Assembly (NCBI GenBank): GCA_017871115.1
Contig: JAFCIZ010000001.1
Span: 2,213,501 to 2,277,500 of the forward strand
Source of the DNA: Cunninghamella blakesleeana
Taxonomy: Eukaryota > Mucoromycota > Mucoromycetes > Mucorales > Cunninghamellaceae
Direction of reading: 5' to 3'
Length of the DNA: 64,000 nucleotides
The notes under the pieces were generated by a model. The model searched no databases. It was not told where the DNA came from and saw nothing but the letters and a program-made list of their open reading frames with translations. Below, piece after piece: positions 52,792 through 64,000 of this stretch; position 1 is the first letter of the stretch, and each line of letters opens with the position of its first letter. The translations under genes and the position numbers were made by a program.

Positions 52792-53790
52792 TATAAAAGT
52801 GTTGAATACCAAAAAGAAAAAGAAGAATAGTTATAAAATAAAAAGATATATTTATATGTATATATTAAAGGAAAGTCAAAGTAATAAATATAATATATAG
52901 AATTATATAAATATATTTTATAAATGGTTAACCTCTAAACAATTATTAGTATGCTAATAAATAGTTCGTATAGGGTAAGTTTGATCAATTATAAATAAAA
53001 GAAAATAGTATGAAATCGCGATTAAGAGTATAAAAGATAGTTTATTTTAATTTTTTTAAAAAAAAAGAGAAAGAAAAGAAAAGAGAAACAAAAGAGAAAA
53101 AATTCTGTTTTTGGAAAAAGCGATTAAAAAAAATCGAGGCGGAATTTTAAAAAGTCTTTTTTGTTTCGAAAATTCATAAAAAAATATTGGATTATTTAGT
53201 TTCATTGTACATAACCCACGCAATATAACATTTATTATTGCTCTCCGCTTTTAGTATAAACTTTTTATATATAAATATTTGTTTATTCTTATTTTATATA
53301 CAGGTATAAATAAAAAAAAGCATTCTATCTTTTTTATTTTTATTGGAACTTAGTTTGAAATTTCGCATAAAAATTTATATTAAAAAAAGTTGAAAATTTT
53401 TTAAAATGTAAAGCTTTAAAAAACCAAAAGTGAATTGTTTCTATTATAATCAAGTATATTAAAACAAAATAATAATAACAGTGATGACTATATTAGTTTT
53501 ACTAAATAATAATAAATACTATTGTTTATTTAATGGACTGTTTAAAAATCAATATGTAAACATCTTACTTAATGTAAGGCAACTAAAAGTTAATAATATT
53601 TTTATTGTTGGGCATGATTAATATGAATAAATAAATAGTAGTTTATAATAAATAATCCAGTTATACTTATTTATTTTTATTTTTTTATTCTAACATAGTA
53701 CCTTCTTGTATTCATTTTTATTTTTTTCTGATTAAAAACCTTGTCTATATTGAAAATCTTTACCCCCGCCAATCATTTAATTTATTATTT

Positions 53791-53829
<39 letters not shown>

Positions 53830-53893
53830 ATATCAATTTCAGATATAATTAACTAAATGTGTATAAATTACAAACATTAGGTAAACAAATTGA
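52792..53893. other. Intergenic region upstream of LARP1
   Basis: 5' flank of LARP1 and 3' flank of PGGT1B. A purine-rich patch near 53060-53110 and a 35-base T run are seen, with no gene. Confidence 0.5.
53794..53828. repeat. 35-base homopolymer T run
   Basis: Uninterrupted T run about 65 bp beyond the stop codon side of PGGT1B. Its length may be inexact because homopolymers are error-prone in sequencing. Confidence 0.9.
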
Positions 53894-55772
<1,879 letters not shown>

Positions 55773-56509
55773 TCTAATTTATTATGATGAAAAAAAAAAA
55801 GTTAAAGAAAAGAGTTGGAAGTTCAGTTAAAAAAAACTGGGCTTGAAATATACAAATATGGAAATATAACGGCGTTGCTTGAATTTTTTAAACTTTATGT
55901 TTTGTTTTATTCTTATTATTATTCACTACATTCACGGTAAAAGAAGTAAAAGAAGAAAATAAATAAAAGGAAATTAAGTATATTTTTTTGATTTTTTAAT
56001 ATTTTAGTAGAAATATTTTTTTCTTTCTTTTTCAAAGCAATATTTTTTACATAGTTCAATAATTTTTTATATATACTCTTTTCCTTTTTTTCTAATTCAT
56101 TCATTTTTTTTCTTTTTTTATACCACATCAGTCAAAAAAAAAAAAAAAAAAAAAAAAAGAAAAAAAAGAAAAAAAAGAAAATGGAGTTTATTTAATAATA
56201 ATAAAAAATAGATTTTTATGGTAGCAGACCTTAAGCAATCGCTTAAAGGTATTTAAAATGTCATGTGATGATGATAATAAGAATTTAATAAGTTTTAGTT
56301 GAATGAATTTTAATCAGATAAGATCCATTAGAGTATATGAAAATAAAAATGATCAATTAAAGATAACTGTATTCAATTGTTTTATTTTTAGATTTTAAAA
56401 CAAATATATATATATATAACAATTCAATTAAGACAACTTTTCAGTATAATAATTTATTTATATATGAACTAGAATCTTATTTATTTAATTTTTTAATTTA
56501 GTAATATTT
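55773..56509. other. Intergenic region between PGGT1B and ETFB
   Basis: It holds a long A-rich tract (56133-56180, A runs broken by single G) and other A/T runs. Nothing else is seen. Confidence 0.5.
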
Positions 56510-57558
56510 TTACAAGACCTTAGCTTCATTCTTCAACTTATCTATTAAATCATCTACACTTTCAACCTTACGACCACCTTCACGTTTGGCGGGTTCGTTG
56601 ACTTGAATGGTTTGGATACGGGGAGAAATATCTACACCTAAATCTTCAGGAGTAATCTTAACTAAAGGTTTCTTCTTGGCCTTCATGATGTTAGGTAAAG
56701 AAGCATAACGAGGTTCGTTCAAACTATTTACAAATATTCATAAAAAAAGTAAATTAATACTATTATCCCTTTCATGTATTTTTTATTTTATTTTTTTACT
56801 TTCATTTTGTATATATATGTTTATGATTATTTACCGAAGATCAGTAGTAATAATAGCAGGTAATTTAGTCTTTAAGGTTTCCAAACCACCATCGATTTCA
56901 CGAGTTACTTTAAGAGATTGGTTATCAATTTCAACCTTGGAAGCAAATGTAGTCTAATAAAAAAAAAAGAGGAAAAATTAAAATGGAATAATTTATAAAA
57001 TAGATGTCAGATAAACCCCGTGGGAAAAACCATCCTTTACAAAAAATGTTGTACCTATTGCCACCACCACTCTTTCTCTTCCTTTATTTTTACCCGAATC
57101 TATTTTTTTTTTTTTTTCTATGTAATATCTTTCATATATATGTAATCTATTTGTTTTAAGACTTACTTGAGGCCAGTTTAATAAACCAGCTAACATTTGA
57201 CCAGTTTGGTTAGCATCATCATCAATAGCTTGTTTACCTAAAATAAATAAGTCAGGTTTCTTTTCTTCTTTATCAGTGAAAGCTTTAAGTAATTTAGAAA
57301 CAGCTAAAGGTTGTAAAGTAGCATCATCCTTGACTTCAATATGAACAGCACGGTCAGCACCCATAGCTAAAGCAGTACGTAAAGTTTCTTGAGCTTTAGC
57401 AGTACCACAAGAGATAGCAACAACTTCGGTTTGCTTATTCTTTTCCTTAATTCTAACAGCTTCTTCAACAGCAATTTCATCAAAAGGATTCATACTGTGT
57501 TTGACATTACGATCCACATCAGTCTTTGCGGGATTAACACGTACCTTGACAGCTAAAC

Positions 57559-57590
<32 letters not shown>

Positions 57591-57871
57591 TAAATAAATA
57601 AATAAATGTATATACATATATGTATAAACTGTTATTTAATGTTCCTTTATTTTTTTTCTTTCCTTTTATTATATAAACCTTTTTATTTATATTTTATATC
57701 TCAAACTTTTAAAGAGAGATACTAATATATTCCTTTTTTCACTTTTTCTTTTTATCTTTTTTTAACTTTGTCAAGTTATAATATAGTTTATTCTATTAGT
57801 ATTAAAATAAAACAATTACCAAAGTCAACAACACGTTTAACAGGAACAAAAATACGTAAAGGATTAGACAT
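56510..57871 (-). CDS. ETFB: Electron transfer flavoprotein beta subunit
   Basis: Mitochondrial matrix protein that, with ETF-alpha, passes electrons from acyl-CoA dehydrogenases to ETF-ubiquinone oxidoreductase. Exons 57871-57820, 57552-57167, 56953-56835 and 56723-56510 give 256 residues (human 255). It starts [19 protein letters not shown] without a cleavable presequence, as is usual for ETFB. Blocks: [37 protein letters not shown] (the AMP/ADP-binding signature region), [30 protein letters not shown], and the family end [20 protein letters not shown], with the recognition-loop residues. All introns are GT-AG. Confidence 0.96.
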
Positions 57872-58928
57872 GGTTTATTTTTTAAAAGACAGTAATAAAA
57901 AAAAAAAGTAAAATAAAAGAGAAAAAGAGAGAAAAAGAGGGGAAAGATTGCATCTTTTTTTGGTCGACAATTGCGGCGTTTTAAATGAACCAATCTCCCC
58001 GGATTTTAGACTGCACGTCATCCAACATTTTATATTTTTGATTTCCATTTATCACATGCTTGATATTAGATTTATATCCTTTTCTTTTTGCCGCCAATAA
58101 TATGATTTATACTTTTCTATCATAAAATAATAAAATAATAAAATATTTTTTTCATTTTTATCACTTTTCTTTTCTTTTTCGGTTGTTTTTAATTTTTATA
58201 TATATATTTAATCAATAATCATATAATCATATATATCTATATGCATATTAAAATAATTGGAAATAAATCGGAAGCTTTAAGAAAATGAAAGCTTTTATTA
58301 TAAAACATGATAATTTATCAAGTTATTAATATTGCTTTTTTTATAAGATATTTAATATTAATAATATTGAACTACGTGTAAATATATTACTAAAAAATTG
58401 TTTAAGGTATTTACATCAATGGCTGGCGCTAAAGTTTCTTTTTATTAATGAAATCAAATAACTCCAATCATTTTAATATTAATAATAAAACTAACAGCGT
58501 ACAGTGTTGATCAGTAGTTAAATTTTTATCCGAATATTATGGCAACATAGTTTTTAAAAAAAAGTCAAAAATAAAGTAAAGATCAGCATAATTATTACTT
58601 AGAATGAAAGTACTATTTCGATAAAATACAATTAAATGAATGTAATGATATATCATAATAATTAATGTAATTACCATCACAAATATACATAATGTCGACT
58701 TTGTTCTAGTAAAATAATATAATTTCAATGTGAATAAAGATGAAAGCAGGTTTTTAAGGTTTATTCAAAAAGCATGAAAAAATAAATGAATTAAAATACC
58801 GAATTTGATTTTTTTTGTTCTTTTTTTTCTTTCTCTTTCTTTTTTTTTTCTATTTAAATAAAACAAAATAAAACAGCTCTTCGTACCAAACTATACTTTA
58901 TATATAAATTAAATTAAATAATATAACA
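57872..58928. other. Divergent intergenic region (ETFB / NAXE)
   Basis: About 1.06 kb, A+T-rich, containing both promoters. A less A+T-rich patch directly upstream of ETFB (57960-58020) may hold promoter sites. No gene is seen. Confidence 0.5.
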
Positions 58929-59748
58929 ATGTCTTTAAAAGTAAATATTATAGCAATTAATCCACAGTAAAATCAAAAACGTACTCAATAACTAATACTA
59001 TTACTATGTTTTACTTTTTTTTTTATATACACTTTAAAACAAAATGATATTGATAACATAGTTATTAAGTCAAGCTGTTGCAAAAGCAGTGGACGAAGAA
59101 TTAATGTCGGCACGTGGTGGTTTCTCTATTGATCAGCTCATGGAATTAGGTTAGTAAAGGATTCTAAACAGATAATAATAATAAATACAGATTACACTTA
59201 TTTACTAAAAGAGAATTCTGATATATATATACTATTATTATTAATATTATATATTATTATATATTATTATACATTATTATATATTATTATATATTATTAT
59301 TCATTATTATATATTATTATATATTATTATTATTACTATTATATATATCTATATTTATATTTATTTTTACATTTATATTTATTTATGCATCAAAAATATA
59401 GCTGGTCTTAGTGTAGCAGAAGCAGTACAAAAAACTTTTGAAAAAGAAACTCATAGCCGTGTACTTATTTGTGTTGGTCCTGGTAAATAAGCATAATACT
59501 AATAAAATAAAAAAATAAAAAAAGAGAAGGGTATAGGGATTGGAAATTTTTTCAATGATGATTAACGCGTATTATTATTTGTTCAATTTTTTTTAATATA
59601 CATATAATTATATAAATATTTTATTTTAACGGTCATATATATATAAAGGCAATAATGGTGGTGATGGTAAAGTATACCTATAAATTAAACAATAGAAATA
59701 AATAAAATGTATATAAATATAATTTTATGCACTAAAAATAAACCCATA

Positions 59749-59779
<31 letters not shown>

Positions 59780-60291
59780 GTTATTTATTAATAGGATTAG
59801 TGGCAGCTAGACACCTTGCACATTTTGGATATCAGCCATCGATTTATTATCCTAAAAGACCCAACAATGAACTTTATCAACGACTTTTATTACAATGCGA
59901 AAACTTAGGTACGCCATTCATTGAGCCTGATTCATTTGAATCTCACCTTACCCAACAAACTGACGTTATTGTAGATGCCATCTTTGGTTTTAGTTTTCAA
60001 GGCCAAGTACGTGAACCATTTAAAAATGTGATCCAAATATTTCAAAAGACAAATAAGCCTATTGTATCAGTGGATATTCCTTCGGGATGGAATGTGACTA
60101 CGGGACCTACAACTGAATCTTCTTTTCAACCAGAAGTTTTGGTCTCTTTAACGGCTCCGAAGGAATGTGCTGCACATTTTCAAGGTAAACATCATTACCT
60201 TGGGGGTCGGTTTGTAACTCCTGCTTTGGCTAAAAAATTTGATTTTGATATTCCTGAATATAATGGTGCTGAACAAGTAGTAGAACTCTAA
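58929..60291 (+). CDS. NAXE: NAD(P)H-hydrate epimerase (YjeF_N domain)
   Basis: Repair enzyme that interconverts R and S forms of hydrated NAD(P)H so that the ATP/ADP-dependent dehydratase can restore the coenzyme. Exons 58929-58940, 59062-59149, 59402-59482, 59649-59666 and 59795-60291 give 231 residues. It reads [58 protein letters not shown] (the dinucleotide/Rossmann turn), DVIVDAIFGFSFQGQVREPF, VSVDIPSGWNVTTGP and LTAPKECAAHFQGKHHYLGG. The catalytic Asp lies in VDIPSGW. Exon 4 has 18 nt and codes the core of the NNGGDG loop; exon 1 has 12 nt. No dehydratase domain is fused. A 10-bp minisatellite fills intron 2. Confidence 0.95.
59251..59330. repeat. 10-bp minisatellite in NAXE intron 2
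   Basis: Eight consecutive 10-bp units atattattat, two with a changed first pair (ac, tc), in perfect register. Confidence 0.92.
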
Positions 60292-60405
60292 TAATAAAAA
60301 TAATAGTAACTATCAACTTAAATAACGATTGGGATATTATATATTTATATATTTATAAATATCGTAAAAAAAAAAAAATTAAAAATAAAAAAATAACCTT
60401 TGGGA

Positions 60406-60443
<38 letters not shown>

Positions 60444-60661
60444 TTTTTAAATAATGAATGATTTATATTCCTATTTTATTAATATTATCTTGTTTCTTCA
60501 ATTCTTTTTTAAAGAAAATATTCTTATTTACAATTAACGACTTTATCTATTTGTACATGTATTAATTATTATTACAATACACTAATTTATATATATATAT
60601 ATATATGTATTTAAATCTATTCATTTTTTATATCTTTTTTTTTAACAAAAACAATGATAAT
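60292..60661. other. Convergent intergenic region (NAXE / PABA synthase)
   Basis: 3' flanks of two converging genes, with a TA array at 60409-60438 and another at 60590-60606. Nothing else is seen. Confidence 0.5.
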
Positions 60662-63600
60662 TTAATAATGGTCTTCGAGATATTGTTTAACACTTGGTGC
60701 CACACTCTTCGTTTTTAATAAAGCTTCTTTCCATTCTTGTTCAGGGTCTGATAAAAATGTGATAGCTCCACCTCCACCTACTGATAATTCAACTATAATA
60801 GCAAAAATAATAATAGAAAAGTTTATATATTAGATTATAAAAAATCGGTTTATTTTTATTTTGTATATTTTTACCTTGATTATTTGATTTTTTTGTTACT
60901 ATGGCGGTTCTAATAACAACATTGAAATCAGCGCTCCCATCCAAAGATAGATAACCCAAACAACCAGAGTAAGCACCACGACGTTTATTATTTTCTAATT
61001 GATCTAAAAGTTGAACCGACCTTAATTTTGGAGCACCTGTCATTGATCCTGATAATAATAAAATCAATTTTTTTTTTTTTTTAAAAAAAAAACGGGTTTA
61101 TTATTATTAATATTAGATTTTTGTTTTACTTTTTATTAATTCCTTTTCTTTAAAAAAATAAAATAAAATAAAGTTACCTGGTGGAAAGCATTTTCTTAAA
61201 GCGTCTACAGCATTTACTTGTGATCTTAAATTCCCTCTTATAGTAGATACTAAATGATGAACTTTTTCATATGTTTCAACATGCATTAATTTTGGTACTT
61301 GAACACTTGAAGGATAACATACTTGAGCTAAATCATTTCGAATTAAGTCAACAATCTAATACATATATATTTAATACGTATATTTTAGTATATAAATTTT
61401 ATTATTTTTATTTTTTTATTTTAGAGGGTTTTTTTTAATTTACCATTAAATTTTCAGCTCGTTCTTTCACATCCTCCCACAGTTGTTGTTTACGTAAGTT
61501 ATCTTCTTTTAATTGAAAGGAATCACAAATAGAACCAAAATCACAAGTACCATCAGGACATACACAATGAAGTACTCTAGCCACTGTTCCTTTAATAGGT
61601 TTCATTTCTGCTATACCTTTTTCTACTTTTAAAAATCTTTCAGGGCTAGATGAAAGTAATCCAAAAGCTGGTAAGAAGGAGGAGGAGGAAGATTGACTTT
61701 TAGGAAATTGAATTAACGCTGAAAATGGAGCCGGATTATTTTTTCTTAAATAGCGTGTATATAATTGCCATAAATGATCCATGTCCATATTATCATCCTC
61801 TTGATCTTGTGGTAACGATAGTCTAAAGCGTGTAGTTAAACAAATTTCATACGCTTCCCCTTCTTTTATTTGATGAATACATTCTTCAATGGATTGAATA
61901 TAAGCATCATGTTGTACATTGGCAGTAAATAAATCAGATCCAAGAGGTGGTTGTTGATCAAGTAAAGTGGATTTAGGTATGGGGGTTGTACAGGCAGATG
62001 AGGATGGGGTTAAACTATCAAAATCGTTTGTGACATGTTGTCGTCGTCGAATGGTTTCTACTGTATGTAATATCATCTTTTCAGCTAACGTCATCCATGT
62101 GAAAGCTTCTTGCTCATTAGAAAATCCGATATTATTATAATCGTTATTAGTTTTGTTTTTATTTACTAAACAGCAAACATAAGTTTTTTGTTGTTGATGG
62201 TCAAATAGCCAATACTTATCTACAAAATGGAATGCTGCATCGGGTTCTATCATGCAATCACAACAGGGTATATCATTATTTTCATTATTACTGTTATTGT
62301 TATTATCATTAGTTGAGATTGATTCCACAAGATGATGATGATGGTGATGTGATGTACAATTACATTGTTGTTCATTGGGCGTTATATAGCCGTCCATACT
62401 TTCACGTTTCATTTCGTAACCAAAATAACCAGTGAAGCCACCTTTAAATGCAAGTCGACTTGAAATAAAATCTTGATCATTTTCATCTTCGTCATTATGT
62501 TGTCTTTGAATATTACTGCCGCTACATCGATGTACTCTGACTTGACCAAATTGCTCATTATATCTTGATATATAATCAAAAAAGGTATCCTGCTGATTTA
62601 AAAATAACGTAGATGGCTGTTTATCTTTACTTTGTATATTGATTTGTTTATGAAGTGTTGAGTATCGAATGATGAACGATGGATCCACAGATAATATAGA
62701 TACTTGGGAATAAGGTGATGATTTCTATATAATTAAATAGTAATAGGCATATTCTATATTAATAATATATCTTTAATATATTATTTTTATTATTGTGATT
62801 TTTATTTATTTAATTTACCCTACTACTATCAAGCCAACTAACTGAAGAAACATTTAATCCATTTACTACATTCCCATTAAATAATTCTTCTGCCATATAT
62901 TCAGGACTAACCCAAGTTGGAAAACAAGGTTTTATATATAATTCATATGATGATGTTAATGAAGAAGGTGGTATTGTAGTTGAAGTTTGTTGTTGATTGG
63001 TGTAACTTTCCACTTTTATAGATTTTGGTATAGCCACAGAAATAGATTTAATTGTATCATTTAATTTATTTGTATTCAGAGGTCGCCCGGTCTATAAAAA
63101 AAAATATTTATATTATTTTCTATTTTTAATTTTTTAAAAGATTATTTTAAATATTTCTTTCTCTTTATACCTTTAACATCCATTTATAAGTCTCTAAAGC
63201 AAAATTATCTATCATTGTTTGACCATGTTCAGTTGAAACGGATTCAGGATGAAATTGAACACCCCATAATGGTAAATCTTTATGCTGAAATCCCATAATC
63301 GTTATTGATTTATCATTATGTGTAACATTTGATGTAGAAGAAGAGTGATCTAAATAATGAAATCGTTGGTTTTCTGCCAAAATTGCATCTTCATCAGAAA
63401 TATAGGTTGAGTTTTTTAAAGCGTCAATATCAGCATCATTTTCTTCGCAATAGGCGGTTATTTCTAAACAATCAGGTAATGCTTTTTTGAGGAAAATAAA
63501 TAAATAAAAGAAAATGGTTAATAATAATAATTATAATAGCAACAATCATACTATTTTGTTTATTTATCTAATGCAAGACTTACATGCAGGGTCTACGACA

Positions 63601-64000
63601 AGAGAATGATATCGAACTGCCCAGAAAGGAGTAGTACAATGATGAAATATATTTCCAAAAGAAAGGTTGTCAGGAAACCTACTATGTATTTCCGACATAC
63701 GACCATGCATGATCCTAGGTGCATAAATTACCTATATATATAACCACCATATATCATTTAGCCATTAGAATACTCTTTTTTTTTTTTTTTATAATTCATG
63801 CCAATGTTTTTATAAATGCATATATTATGTCCTTGTTTTTGTATTCTATTTACATTTCCTCCAAATAAATGACCAATACCTTGATGGCCTAAACAAATAC
63901 CAAAGATTGGACGATGATGTTGAATTTGTTGTGGATCCATTTGAGCTTTTATTAACGGAGTGCAAATTCCAAAATCCTAAAGTTGAGTGATAAAAAAAGA
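60662..64000 (-). CDS. Aminodeoxychorismate (PABA) synthase, PabA-PabB fusion (5' end beyond right edge)
   Basis: Folate-pathway enzyme converting chorismate plus glutamine to 4-amino-4-deoxychorismate. Eight exons are visible: 63976-63854, 63731-63584, 63481-63171, 63091-62819, 62724-61444, 61355-61178, 61048-60875 and 60792-60662. The glutaminase part shows the nucleophile Cys in [34 protein letters not shown], and the His-x-Glu of [16 protein letters not shown]. The chorismate-binding part has [32 protein letters not shown], the [10 protein letters not shown] lysine motif, [34 protein letters not shown] and the end [18 protein letters not shown]. Between the PabB halves are an Asn-rich stretch, a six-His run and Cys pairs. 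The N terminus lies outside; base 63977 onward is intron. Confidence 0.94.

Noticed and set aside
52792..52812. Upstream Met extension (MVFNTFI) of LARP1
   Set aside because: Short and hydrophobic; MSDKTVESK is a typical start.

Overview
This is a nuclear segment of a fungus. Genes are split by many short GT-AG introns, intergenic DNA and introns are extremely A+T-rich (poly-A/T runs, TA and ATT arrays), and products are typical eukaryotic ones (LSM5, BCAS2/SPF27, AP-2 sigma, LARP1, geranylgeranyltransferase beta). A GPI-anchored CotH-family spore/cell-surface protein, a Zn2Cys6 regulator with a fungal_trans domain, a SIP3/LAM-type sterol-transfer protein and a fused PabA-PabB enzyme point to the Mucoromycota, most likely Mucorales, though an unusually A+T-rich member. 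The species cannot be named from this sequence.

Layout. Left (1-10 kb): the 3' part of a DUF2433 metallophosphoesterase (-), a GDSL lipase/acylhydrolase with a C-terminal membrane anchor (-), a small secreted Pro-rich protein with a (PNAN)5 repeat (+) and LSM5 (+). Then a 15-exon BAR-PH-GRAM-VASt-TM sterol-transfer protein (-), a 794-aa helical-repeat protein, possibly Pex8-like (+), DNAJC9 (-) and the CotH gene (+). A decayed stretch at 27.7-29.1 kb precedes DUS2 (+), a medium-chain reductase (-) and BCAS2 (+). A 3.1-kb gene-poor stretch with a Lys/Asn/Ile-rich relic (35-38 kb) follows. Next come a small membrane protein, the Zn2Cys6 regulator and AP-2 sigma (all +).

At 43,701-45,400 there is a complete 1,700-bp Tc1/mariner-type (DD34E) transposon with a TA duplication, an intact 435-aa transposase and unusually long (about 220 bp) terminal inverted repeats. 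The right repeat overlaps the end of the transposase gene, and each repeat holds a 22-bp-phased series of GTCG motifs. To its right lie MMS2, LARP1, PGGT1B and ETFB (all -), NAXE (+), and the aminodeoxychorismate synthase gene (-), which is cut by the right edge.

Most genes are unrelated housekeeping genes. Functional links are loose: LSM5 and BCAS2 act in splicing, DUS2 in tRNA modification, LARP1 in translation control, ETFB and NAXE in mitochondrial/flavin and NAD(P)H metabolism. Exon models were built by hand from splice consensus and reading-frame continuity; all complete multi-exon models sum to whole codons. I saw no tRNA, rRNA or CRISPR.
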